Source: Streptomyces sp. NRRL F-6676 (lineage in GTDB: Bacteria > Actinomycetota > Actinomycetes > Streptomycetales > Streptomycetaceae). From it: a stretch of 64,000 nucleotides of DNA. The notes under the pieces were generated by a model that searched no databases, was not told the origin of the DNA, and saw only the letters and a program-made list of their open reading frames with translations. The stretch is from assembly GCF_000725625.1 (NCBI RefSeq), contig NZ_JOHS01000042.1, positions 5,511-69,510 on the forward strand. Direction: 5' to 3'. A program made the position numbers and the translations under genes. This document shows positions 1 through 7,127 of the stretch, one piece after another; within the stretch, counting starts at the first letter, position 1, and each line of letters begins with the position of its first letter.

Positions 1-111
1 CTAGCGTTGGGGTAGATCCGCAGGTCAGGCGGTCGTATATGTGACCGATAGATGGCTGGTCGAGCCCCTGTGGGGGAGGGGAGTGGCAGCCGGCCGGAGG
101 ACATTTGTGGA

Positions 112-157
112 CGCCCGGGAGCCCCCTCTGGCCGGCGGCCGAGGGAGCTCCCGGGCG
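112..157 (-). terminator. Terminator at the end of the leftward operon
   Basis: CGCCCGGGAGC at 112-122 is the exact inverse of GCTCCCGGGCG at 147-157, and the inner arms pair further. It lies just past the stop codon of the last leftward gene at 164. No gene is apparent in bases 1-111. Confidence 0.6.
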
Positions 158-163
158 GATGGT

Positions 164-985
164 TCAGTCGGCCTCTGCAGGAGCCTTGAGGAAGGCCACT
201 TCGGGGGGCGGAGCGGGAGGCTCGGCAGGGGGCGCGGCGGGGGCGTTCGGGGTGAGGTCGGGGACAAGCTGGGCGGGGATCCTCAGGGGCCTGCCGAGGG
301 CCTGCTCGAGGTTCTCGACATGCACACCGAAGTAGTTCCTCCCCTGGATGCCCATCTGGGTCCGGACGGGGATGCCAAGGGACTTGCACTTCTGCCTGAG
401 CATGGGCTCCGTCCAGTCGGCCAGCATGTGCTCCTGGTGGATCCGCTTGAGCAGGGTGTCGGTGTGGACGCCCTTGCGGCCTTGGCGGACGGCGAAGGCG
501 ACGCTGTGCTCAATGAACACTGCGAAGGCGGCGTCGGCTTCGGCCGAAGTGGCCTGGGGAGTCGTTTCAGGGCCTCGCTCCCCCGCCATTTCATGATCGT
601 TTACGCTGTCGCTCCCCTGCGGCTCCTCCTCGGATGGGGCATGTGCGGCTTCCAGGGCCTCTACTGTGCGGCCGGCTGACAGGCCGGTGCGGACGGCGAC
701 GGTCGTGACGACGACCAGCCCAGTGGCGCTGTAGACGTACCAGAGCCCGGGGTGCTTCTCGCTGAAGTGCAGGGCGACGTAGCCGGCGAGGCCGAGTGCG
801 GTGAGGCGGACGAGGAACCCGCCGCGTTCCTGGTCGCCGGCGCGCAGCCAGGCGCCGACGTAGCGCAGCGCGACCATGGTGGCGCGTACCAGGACCGGGA
901 CCTCGCGCACGAACGGGATGTGCTCCAGCCTGATCTTCCGCCGTTCCTGCTTGGTGGTGCTCGTCTTGTCCGGCTGCCTGGTCAT
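164..985 (-). CDS. Membrane-associated protein of unknown function, last gene of the WhiB operon
   Basis: The protein has 273 residues. Its first 45 residues are basic and amphipathic. A hydrophobic segment at about residues 55-95 (LGLAGYVALHF, then LVVVTTVAV) should span or dip into the membrane. The cytoplasmic-looking remainder contains a conserved-looking stretch around residues 165-230 (VHTDTLLKRIHQEHML, then GRNYFGVHVENLEQALG) and a Pro/Ala-rich tail. The ATG at 985 overlaps the stop of the preceding gene as ATGA, which fixes the start and implies translational coupling. I do not recognise the family. Its position at the end of an operon with DUF2637-like and other membrane proteins suggests a plasmid spread or maintenance role, but this is inference. 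Confidence 0.8.
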   Translation of the reverse strand: MTRQPDKTSTTKQERRKIRLEHIPFVREVPVLVRATMVALRYVGAWLRAGDQERGGFLVRLTALGLAGYVALHFSEKHPGLWYVYSATGLVVVTTVAVRTGLSAGRTVEALEAAHAPSEEEPQGSDSVNDHEMAGERGPETTPQATSAEADAAFAVFIEHSVAFAVRQGRKGVHTDTLLKRIHQEHMLADWTEPMLRQKCKSLGIPVRTQMGIQGRNYFGVHVENLEQALGRPLRIPAQLVPDLTPNAPAAPPAEPPAPPPEVAFLKAPAEAD

Positions 986-1422
986 GCGCCCACCAGGGAC
1001 AGTGCGGCGGTGGCGACGGAGATGACCGCCCGCCAGATGGAGCCCTGCGCGGCGGCCATGGCGGCCGCGGTAAGTATTCCCCACAGGGCACCGGTGAACG
1101 GCACGATGGGGGCGAAGGCGGACAGCACAAGCAGGATGATCACCACGGCAGTCATGCCGATGGATCCCAGGTCTGGGTTCGCGGCGACCTGGCGCGGGAT
1201 GTCCTGGACGGCGATGCCGAGGTCGTGGGGCCAGCTGTCGGCGCGCAGGAAGGCGAGCTCGGCGAAGAAGCCGATGGCCTGGGCGGGGCCTCGGGCCAGC
1301 TTCTTCTTCCCCTTGCCCCAGATGCCGTAGATGAGGGTGACGATCAGGATGATGCTGACGGCGGTGGCGGACATCGGGCCGAGGGCGCTGGTTCCGGCCG
1401 CGGCGGCGAGCGGGGTGGTCAC
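982..1422 (-). CDS. Small integral membrane protein, unknown function
   Basis: The protein has 146 residues and starts at GTG 1422, overlapping the previous stop as GTGA. A first hydrophobic helix at about residues 18-34 (MSATAVSIILIVTLIYG) is followed by the basic stretch GKGKKKLARG. Two further hydrophobic stretches follow at about 88-110 and 112-142. The layout is one N-terminal helix, a soluble loop of about 50 residues, then a membrane hairpin. Both neighbours are also membrane proteins translated by coupling, so the three probably form one complex. The family is not recognised. Confidence 0.8.
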   Translation of the reverse strand: MTTPLAAAAGTSALGPMSATAVSIILIVTLIYGIWGKGKKKLARGPAQAIGFFAELAFLRADSWPHDLGIAVQDIPRQVAANPDLGSIGMTAVVIILLVLSAFAPIVPFTGALWGILTAAAMAAAQGSIWRAVISVATAALSLVGA

Positions 1423-2468
1423 GGGTGTCCTTCAAAGGTGGAGGGCAGGAACAGCAGGACGGCAATGCCGGCGGAGGCGACCGGGATGTGGGTGAGGAAG
1501 CGGACGGCGGCGCAGAACGAGGGCAGGCGGTACAGCCACTTCTCCACGAAGGCGGTGATGGCGCCGCCGGCAACCGCGGCGATCAGCATCACGCCGCCGC
1601 CGACGATGAACGGGGTGGTGGGCTCGTTGCTGCTGGCGGCAGCGTCGTGCATGACGGCGAGCGTCCACTGGGGCAGGCCGGTGTTCCACTGGGCGGTGAA
1701 CAAACCCCAGCTCCAGGCGCCGGCGGTCGCGGCCGCTCCGTTGTGGAGGATGAACCGCTGCAACGGGGTGAGCGACACCCACCAGGCGGTGAGAGAGCTG
1801 CGGTTGCGGCCGGGGCCGGTCCCCTCCCCTGCGCGTGCCGGCGGCTCCTGGCCTGTGCCGTAGTAGTGGTGATGCACCTCGTAGGTGTCCGGGTCTGGTG
1901 CCTGCGGAGCGGCGGTCTTCTGTACGCGGAACCAGTCGGGCTCGTCGCCCTCGAGCTCCGGGAGGTCTTCGTCCGCGTCCGAGGCGGCCGCGCCCTCGGC
2001 CTGGTCGTCGTCCTTGTGTCGACGCCAGGGAACACGAGGTGGCCACACCCTCTTCGCCGGCTCACCCGCGGGCTGCGCCTCTGCGGGCCCGGCCGGCTCA
2101 GCCGTGGCGTCCTGGCCCTCTGCGGGCATCGGCTCGTCGGCCGGGGCCTGCTGCTCGGGGATGTCCGTGAGGTCGATGGTCTGCCCGGGCACGGGCAGCC
2201 GGCCGCCGGGCGACATCGAGATCCGACGGGTGGCACCGGCGGACGTCAGTTCCTGCTCGGGGCGGGCCGCGGCCGGCTCGGGCTCCTCGTCGACGGGCTG
2301 CTCGGCGTGACCGAGGGGCCGGACACCGATGCGGGACAAGAGGCGACGCAGCTGCGTCTCGTCGTCCGGGACGCCGCTCTCCGCCTCCGCGGTCTGGGGC
2401 GGTTCGCCCTGAGAGGTGTTGGAGTGCGTCCGGTTTCTCCGGCCGCGGGTGGAAGGGGTCGTGCTCAC
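1419..2468 (-). CDS. Membrane protein with long acidic Pro/Ala-rich N-terminal region
   Basis: The protein has 349 residues. The GTG start at 2468 has GAGAGGTGAG just upstream and overlaps the stop of the 57-aa gene as GTGA. Residues 1 to about 200 are low-complexity, acidic and Pro/Ala-rich, presumably cytoplasmic and disordered, and include a His/Tyr patch (EVHHHYYGTG). The C-terminal 130 residues contain three or four hydrophobic segments (for example FIVGGGVMLIAAVAGGAITAF and IPVASAGIAVLLFL). This is reminiscent of Streptomyces plasmid Spd proteins, but I cannot assign a family with confidence. Confidence 0.78.
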   Translation of the reverse strand: MSTTPSTRGRRNRTHSNTSQGEPPQTAEAESGVPDDETQLRRLLSRIGVRPLGHAEQPVDEEPEPAAARPEQELTSAGATRRISMSPGGRLPVPGQTIDLTDIPEQQAPADEPMPAEGQDATAEPAGPAEAQPAGEPAKRVWPPRVPWRRHKDDDQAEGAAASDADEDLPELEGDEPDWFRVQKTAAPQAPDPDTYEVHHHYYGTGQEPPARAGEGTGPGRNRSSLTAWWVSLTPLQRFILHNGAAATAGAWSWGLFTAQWNTGLPQWTLAVMHDAAASSNEPTTPFIVGGGVMLIAAVAGGAITAFVEKWLYRLPSFCAAVRFLTHIPVASAGIAVLLFLPSTFEGHP

Positions 2469-2638
2469 TGCTCGCTCACCTCTCGGGAGATGGGGCGTCG
2501 CACGAGGGCGAGGCGGGGCCGGCCGCGCTGCGGGGCGCTGGCCGACCCGGCCGGTCCGGTAGCGGTGACGGGCCGGCGGGCCGGTGCGACGAGGGCGAGG
2601 GCCTCGTTGACGTGCTGGTCGAAGGTGGTGGCGGACAT
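2465..2638 (-). CDS. 57-aa basic small protein, translationally coupled
   Basis: This small gene begins MSATTFDQHVNEALALV and ends in an Arg/Pro-rich tail (RLALVRRPISREVSEQ). The ATG at 2638 has GTGAGGACC about 8 bases upstream, a good ribosome binding site. The stop overlaps the next start as GTGA, exactly like the other gene junctions in this operon. Codon third positions are almost all G or C. The FDQ...EALALV motif resembles FDQALALANEP near the C-terminus of the preceding DUF2637-like protein, which may be chance. The function is unknown. Confidence 0.65.
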   Translation of the reverse strand: MSATTFDQHVNEALALVAPARRPVTATGPAGSASAPQRGRPRLALVRRPISREVSEQ

Positions 2639-2698
2639 GTGTGGTCCTCACGGTCGTGCTCGCGGGCAGCCCTCCTGAGCGCCCTGCGGAGCGGGGCG

Positions 2699-4246
2699 TC
2701 AGGGTCGGCTGCCGGCGGCGGGGACGAGGAGGCCGCTGTCGTGCTGCTCGAAGTGGTCGCCCACGGTCGGGTCGAGGTGGAAGAGCTCGTCGAGGAGCGG
2801 CTGCTGGCCAGCCGGCGCCGGGTCGGAATGGAGGTCTTGGCGGCCGGCGGCCGACTGCGGCGGCTCGTTCGCGAGGGCGAGGGCCTGGTCGAAGTGGTCC
2901 GGTTCTTCGCCGTCGGCGCCGTGCGCCGCGGGATGGGCGGCCAGCGCCTTGGGCAGCCACTCGGCCTGCGTCTTCAGGAACTTCTCGGCCCGCGGGTTGC
3001 CAATGCCGAGGGCTTCGGCGCACTTGTTGATGCCCCAGGCGAACGTGCCGTCATCCTTGCGCGGGACGATCTCGACGAAGGCGGCCATGACCTCCTCGTC
3101 GGTCTTCCGCTCCGCAGCCGTGGTCTCATCCTGCTCGGCGTCGACGTCCGGGTGCGGCGAGGCGGTGTTCTCGTCATCGCTGGCGTCCTCGGGCCCACCG
3201 CTCTCGGTCATCCTGGCCTTGACCTGTGGCTCTTCGCCGTCGGCGGGGTGGGATGAGGGCGCAGGATGAGGTTCAGTTGCCTGGGATGGGATGGTCGGGA
3301 TGGTGCCGATCAGGGTGTTGAGGATGCCCTCGAACGCCGCGGGATTGCGCAGGTTCATCCCGGCGATGTCAGCCTGGCGCACACGGAGCTGGAGCCGGGC
3401 GACGACGCGTTTCAGGATGACGGGGTCGGAGCATCCCGCTCGTTCGCTGGCATCCTGGGCGCGGGCGTCGGCGTGCATCTCGGCGAGGCGGTATGCCCAG
3501 TGGGTCATCCTGCCGCTCCTCTTGACCGCGTCCTGGGCGCGGCGCAGCCGGTACCAGCGGTAGGCGGCCCGGGAGATGCGGACCTCGGTGGTGGCTTCCT
3601 CCTGAGCCAGGTCCTGGCGGGCGGCGAGGAGCAGCGCGACGCGGAAGGCCTCGACGGGGTGGAGCAGGCGCACCAGGGCGATGCGGCGGTCCGGGCGTCC
3701 GCCCTTGTTGCGGGCGGCGCGGCGCTCCTCGAGGGAGCCGATCTCCCAGAGCACGGCGGCCAGGACTGGCCACACCGCGCGGACGGCGCCGCCGAGGACG
3801 GAGTCGGCTTCGGACGCGGAGAAGACGGCGCTGATGCCGGCCAGGGTCCAGAAGAGTGCTCCGGACAGGCCCGGTCCGTCGCCGTCGTGGGCGCGGCGGC
3901 GGGCGCGGCGGCCGCAGACCATCGCCGCGACGTCGAGCGCGACGAAGGGCAGGAGGTCGAAGGGGGCATCCAGGCCCATCTGGTGGTGGCCGACCCGGCG
4001 CAGACCGGTGGCCGACAGGGCAGCCGCAGCCGCAGCGATGACGACGGTGAGGAGGTCCTCGAACCGGCGCCCGCGGCGGTCGGCGGCCGCGGCCCGCTCG
4101 TTGTCAGTGAGCTCGGCCAGGGCCAGGCGGCGCCGGCGCAGGGCGATCGCTGGCCCGAGGGTGAGGACGAGCGTGCCGAGGACGAACTGCCAGCTGCCAA
4201 GGAGCTCGGCGAGGTCCGCGCCCTGGGGGGCGAGGTCGGGTGTCAC
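2699..4246 (-). CDS. DUF2637-like membrane protein with long charged C-terminal region
   Basis: The protein has 515 residues. The N-terminal 170 residues hold about four hydrophobic segments, including ones near residues 18-35, 65-85 and 93-110 (FDLLPFVALDVAAMVCGRRARRRA). Small residues followed by a basic cluster is typical of the DUF2637 family found on Streptomyces plasmids. The middle part is basic and helical (RRAQDAVKRSGRMTHWAYRLAEMHADA). The C-terminal 200 residues are acidic and end with a possible DNA-binding helix region (GTFAWGINKCAEALGIGNPRAEKFL). The GTG start at 4246 overlaps the previous stop. DUF2637 proteins are often encoded near plasmid spread (spd) and replication genes; that role here is inferred. 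Confidence 0.72.
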   Translation of the reverse strand: MTPDLAPQGADLAELLGSWQFVLGTLVLTLGPAIALRRRRLALAELTDNERAAAADRRGRRFEDLLTVVIAAAAAALSATGLRRVGHHQMGLDAPFDLLPFVALDVAAMVCGRRARRRAHDGDGPGLSGALFWTLAGISAVFSASEADSVLGGAVRAVWPVLAAVLWEIGSLEERRAARNKGGRPDRRIALVRLLHPVEAFRVALLLAARQDLAQEEATTEVRISRAAYRWYRLRRAQDAVKRSGRMTHWAYRLAEMHADARAQDASERAGCSDPVILKRVVARLQLRVRQADIAGMNLRNPAAFEGILNTLIGTIPTIPSQATEPHPAPSSHPADGEEPQVKARMTESGGPEDASDDENTASPHPDVDAEQDETTAAERKTDEEVMAAFVEIVPRKDDGTFAWGINKCAEALGIGNPRAEKFLKTQAEWLPKALAAHPAAHGADGEEPDHFDQALALANEPPQSAAGRQDLHSDPAPAGQQPLLDELFHLDPTVGDHFEQHDSGLLVPAAGSRP

Positions 4247-4527
4247 GGGGAGTCCCTCCGGGCAAGGTTGCTGGCCGCATCGGCGGCCCGGGCGCGCAGC
4301 GGGTCGCCACTGGGCTGGATCGGGTCCTGGGTGACCCAGGTCCTGAAGGCGTCACGCTCGGCGGTGACCTGACCGAGCAGGACCAGGAGCATCGCGGTGA
4401 GCGGGTTGACGGGCGGTACGTCGGTGCCGGCCGGTACGAGGACGGGGAGTAAGAGGACGTCGTCGCGGCGGGCGAGGGCGCTGACCAGGGCGCGGTTGAG
4501 GGCGTATGCGTCGTCGGCGGGGTTCAT
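4243..4527 (-). CDS. 94-aa protein of unknown function
   Basis: The protein begins MNPADDAYALNRALV. It has one hydrophobic stretch at about residues 40-52 (VNPLTAMLLVLLGQV) followed by an amphipathic C-terminus. Both ends overlap neighbours: ATGA with the WhiB-like gene upstream and GTGA with the DUF2637-like gene downstream. It is therefore expressed in fixed ratio with them. No family is recognised. The short hydrophobic segment could be a membrane anchor or an oligomerisation helix. Confidence 0.75.
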   Translation of the reverse strand: MNPADDAYALNRALVSALARRDDVLLLPVLVPAGTDVPPVNPLTAMLLVLLGQVTAERDAFRTWVTQDPIQPSGDPLRARAADAASNLARRDSP

Positions 4528-5171
4528 GCGGCGACCGTCCAGCCGGCGGAACGGCGGTGGGCGGCGACGAGCTCGTCGCGGCGCCGGGCGGCCTCGCGGA
4601 TGTTCTCCATGTTCTCCAGGCGCTTCTCGCGCTTGCCGGAGGTGCCGAGGTACTGACCGGCCAGCCGCTGAACCTCGCGCGCCGCGGCGATGCGGGCCTG
4701 CTGCTGCTGGGCGGCGTGCTGGTCCTCAGCGAGGGCCTGGTCGAGCCGGTCACGCTCCATGACGAGCCGGCGCTTGAGCTTCTCGGGGGACAGCCCGCCG
4801 CGGATGCCGACGGTGTCGCCCTCACGGAGGGCGAGTTCGGCGCACGCCGCGCGCACCGGGCACACAGAGCAGTGGTCGCGGACGGTCTGGGCACGGCGGC
4901 GGCGCCAGTCGGTGTCCGGCTCTCCGTCCCCCTGGTAGAAGTGGCCGATGTCCGGTTCGGCGGTGAGGCAGACCGAGTACTTCATCGCCTGGCGCAGTTG
5001 CGGGGTGCGCAGCTCCTGTGCGACGTAGTGGCCGTCCTGCCGATCAAGGAAGCCGCTGGCGACGAGGCTGTCGAGCGGGCCGGTCGAGGCGACGAACTGG
5101 GCGATGCTCGCCTCGGCCGAGCCCGGGTTCGGGCGGGAAGTCGGCGGGTGGGCTGCCATCATGGTGTTCAC
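4524..5171 (-). CDS. WhiB-like (Wbl) iron-sulfur transcription regulator
   Basis: The protein has 215 residues and carries the four-cysteine Wbl signature, with Cys at about residues 68, 101, 104 and 110 (spacing x32, x2, x5; CSVCPVRAAC). The signature turn follows as GIRGG at about 122-126, where most Wbl proteins have GVWGG, and then a basic segment SPEKLKRRL. In the family the cysteines bind a [4Fe-4S] cluster and the protein binds the primary sigma factor. The chain is longer than the usual 80-140 residues because of a coiled, Gln/Arg-rich C-terminal extension. The GTG start at 5171 is preceded by AGGAGATGA. It is the first gene of the leftward operon and divergent from the GntR gene, so it likely controls plasmid functions or host development. 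Confidence 0.9.
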   Translation of the reverse strand: MNTMMAAHPPTSRPNPGSAEASIAQFVASTGPLDSLVASGFLDRQDGHYVAQELRTPQLRQAMKYSVCLTAEPDIGHFYQGDGEPDTDWRRRRAQTVRDHCSVCPVRAACAELALREGDTVGIRGGLSPEKLKRRLVMERDRLDQALAEDQHAAQQQQARIAAAREVQRLAGQYLGTSGKREKRLENMENIREAARRRDELVAAHRRSAGWTVAA

Positions 5172-5219
5172 GCGATCTCATCTCCTGTGACGCTCTGGTG
5201 GGTGGATGAGGCGCGTTCA

Positions 5220-5250
5220 CGGCCTCCGGGGGGACCAGCCCCGGGGGCCG
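5220..5250. terminator. GC-rich hairpin between the divergent regulators
   Basis: CGGCCTCCGGGG (5220-5231) pairs with CCCCGGGGGCCG (5239-5250) with one mismatch, and a TTTT run follows on the plus strand. In the leftward direction it falls in the leader of the WhiB operon and could attenuate it; rightward it could block read-through. Confidence 0.4.
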
Positions 5251-5270
5251 CTTGCGTTTTCACGCCCCAT

Positions 5271-5301
5271 CTGACTTAACTGACTGCGTCAGTTGAGTCA
5301 G
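5271..5301. promoter_or_regulatory. 31-bp palindromic operator between whiB-like and gntR genes
   Basis: CTGACTTAACTGAC (5271-5284) and GTCAGTTGAGTCAG (5288-5301) are inverse complements with a single mismatch around a 3-base centre. Such long dyads in divergent intergenic regions are typical GntR-family operators. The adjacent GntR-family protein is the natural candidate to bind here and repress both directions. Confidence 0.65.
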
Positions 5302-5388
5302 ATCATGCATGGCGATGCCGATCACGTCAAGGAGAGGGCGGTCGATCACGTGACGAAGCAGCTGTGGCTGGTGCGGCAAGATGTGGGC

Positions 5389-6084
5389 ATGACGTCCCAT
5401 CACCCGCACGAACGCGCCGCGGCGGCGCTGCGCGCCGACATCACGGCGGGAACGTTCGCCGCCGGCGAGGCGCTGCCCGGGCAGCGGGAGCTCGCGGAGA
5501 AGTACGGCGTCGCCCAGAACACGATGGGACAGGCGCTGCGCCTACTGGAGGCCGAGGGGCTGGTCGAGATGGCACCCCGCCGCCGGACCCGGGTGCTGCA
5601 GTCGTTCCCGCAGGTGGAGGTGCAGGTCTCCGACGCCGGCCATCTCTGGCCGGTCGACAGCGAGAGCCTCGGCCATACCGACCTTCACGCCGGCGCCAGA
5701 GTCGCCAACCAGCAGGCCGCGGAAGCACTCCTCCTCCCCCCCGGCGCGCGGCTCTTCGAGCGCCAGGCCGTCCTGCTCCACACGGGGACCCCCTGGGCCT
5801 GGCAGACGCTGTTCACCGCGACCGAGCTGAACTCGGACAGTGGCGGCCACGCCGTCACCGTCGCCCCCTTCGTCACCGGTGGCGCGCGACAGGAGAGCGG
5901 GCACAGCAGCCGTTGGTCCGCGCGGCCGGCGACTGCCGAGGAGAACCGGCTGCTCCGGGGTCACAGCCTGACGGTCCTGGAGGTCCGCAGAGTCGGATAC
6001 GTCGAGGAACGCCCCAATACATACCTGTTGACGGTCGTACGGGCAGATCGAGCGACCATCCTCACGGGAAGCTCCAGTTCGTAG
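5389..6084 (+). CDS. GntR-family transcriptional repressor (KorA/UTRA-like)
   Basis: The protein has 231 residues. The N-terminal winged helix-turn-helix (about residues 5-70) contains the GntR hallmark FAAGEALPGQRELAEKYGVAQNT and the LEAEGLVEMAPRRRTRV wing. The C-terminal 150 residues fit a UTRA-type effector domain (LFERQAVLLHTGTPWAWQTLFTA). I prefer ATG 5389 because the conserved domain starts there; in-frame TTG 5293 and ATG 5305 lie upstream, in or just past the palindrome. Proteins of this type (KorSA, TraR, KorA) control transfer and replication genes on Streptomyces plasmids. Confidence 0.88.
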   Translation: MTSHHPHERAAAALRADITAGTFAAGEALPGQRELAEKYGVAQNTMGQALRLLEAEGLVEMAPRRRTRVLQSFPQVEVQVSDAGHLWPVDSESLGHTDLHAGARVANQQAAEALLLPPGARLFERQAVLLHTGTPWAWQTLFTATELNSDSGGHAVTVAPFVTGGARQESGHSSRWSARPATAEENRLLRGHSLTVLEVRRVGYVEERPNTYLLTVVRADRATILTGSSSS

Positions 6085-6269
6085 CCCTCTGCCCCAACTG
6101 CCCTTTTTTGTTAGTACTTTTCGACGCCAAGCGGAGAACGCGCCGACAGCGTGTGCGCGACGGCTGTCAGGGGATAGGGTGACTTTCGCTTGATCCAATA
6201 CGCCTCACCTCGGGCCCCCGGTGCACAGCGCCGAGGATGAGCCCGGTGAACCGAGAAGGCGGTTCTCCC

Positions 6270-6398
6270 ATGAGCAGCACCGCACAGCTTCTGAGCGGCT
6301 CCGCCGCCCCGGGCGCGATGCTGCCATGGGCGCCGTCCGGCGCGATCGGGCCCAGAGATGCGAAAGCCCCCTGGAAGGGGGAGTTGAGGATGTCGTAG
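6270..6398 (+). CDS. Possible 42-aa small protein in the 1-kb gap before rep
   Basis: This candidate reads MSSTAQLLSGSAAPGAML and ends with GELRMS. It has about 86 percent G/C at third codon positions and GAGAAGG upstream, although the Shine-Dalgarno-like bases sit inside a small hairpin (GAGAA/TTCTC). No homology is recognised. An overlapping 93-aa reading frame exists on the other strand (6167-6448) with poorer codon use at its end. Neither is secure. The remainder of 6085-6455 holds no other gene that I can support. Confidence 0.25.
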   Translation: MSSTAQLLSGSAAPGAMLPWAPSGAIGPRDAKAPWKGELRMS

Positions 6399-6455
6399 AC
6401 CTTCCGGGCGGGCACCTCTAGCAAAGGCTGCTCCTCGCCCCTCTCCACCGGCTTC

Positions 6456-6604
6456 GGAGTTAGCGGCTCCTCTGCCGGCCGTCACCGCTCAGTCCTGGGT
6501 TAGCGGCCCAGTTTTGAGCGAGGGCCAGACCGAATGGTCCGGCAATCACTGCCTCCAGCAGCAATCCCCCCGAAGGGGTTTGTCGTTTCCCGGGGCAACC
6601 CGGG
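6456..6604. repeat. Chain of five short hairpins, two with identical TTAGCGG loops
   Basis: Read directly, the hairpins are: GGAG-TTAGCGG-CTCC (6456-6470); CTGGG-TTAGCGG-CCCAG (6495-6511); GACC-GAAT-GGTC (6528-6539); CCCC-GAA-GGGG (6568-6578); CCCGGG-GCAA-CCCGGG (6589-6604). The first two stems differ while their loops are identical and exactly 40 bases apart. Their position beside an iteron cluster and a rep-like gene fits an origin or transfer-origin structure, or a structured RNA. Confidence 0.5.
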
Positions 6605-6780
6605 AGAACGGGGTCCATCTTGCAGTACACCCATGCCCTTTGTCAGCTCGGACGCCACCGAAGCAACCCGATCGCGATGGTTATTCGCCCGTCCGTGACG
6701 CCAACGCCACGCTCCGTTCCCACTCTCGCGGCCAGCGCTCCCGCCGGGATCCGTCGTGGCCCAGCTCGGTCCAGTGGCCG

Positions 6781-6920
6781 GCCCTTGACCAGCTCCAGCC
6801 GGCACCCCTTGACCAACAAGGCCGATGCCTCGCTCCCCACAGCTGGCCGATGTCCCTTCACGGGCTTGGTCAAGGGGCTGGTCAAGGGGGCCCGCCGCCA
6901 CCCCGGACACCCCCTTGACG
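6781..6920. repeat. Iteron cluster (CCCTTGACC, both orientations) upstream of rep
   Basis: The 9-base motif occurs at 6782-6790 and 6806-6814 on the plus strand, inverted at about 6868-6876 and 6880-6889, and as CCCCTTGACG near 6911. The same iteron recurs inside rep (two copies at 8047-8070) and throughout the repeat regions at 8.95-10.7 kb and 12.1-12.8 kb. Clustered iterons next to and inside a replication gene are typical of plasmid origins, so this is a candidate oriV. Confidence 0.6.
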
Positions 6921-6954
6921 CGCAGGTCACAGGCTTGCCAGGGATTTTCTCGGC

Positions 6955-7003
6955 CCGACTGTCACACCGTCGGCTTTTTCGACACCCGTAGCAGCTGAAG
7001 GGC
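6955..7003 (+). promoter_or_regulatory. GTCACACCG/CACCTGTAGCAGGTG element, copy 1 (upstream of rep)
   Basis: GTCACACCG starts at 6961 and TAG of a CACCCGTAGCAGCTG core at 6989, a spacing of 28 bases. It matches three other copies in the window in sequence and spacing. Here the core dyad is imperfect. It lies about 140 bases before the rep start. Confidence 0.6.
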
Positions 7004-7127
7004 CCTTTCCTTCAGCTTCCGCCCGAGTGCCTCTGGCCAGACCCCAGACCGCGCGTCCCCGCCGGACGCCGTCGAGACCCAGCGCACACGAGTCGCCGCC
7101 CCGCGGCGCCGGTGCGCCAGGAGAAGC

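Noticed and set aside
6167..6448. A 93-aa leftward frame before rep
   Set aside because: No promoter or ribosome binding site, deteriorating GC3 towards the end, and overlap with a better, though still weak, small rightward frame at 6270-6398.
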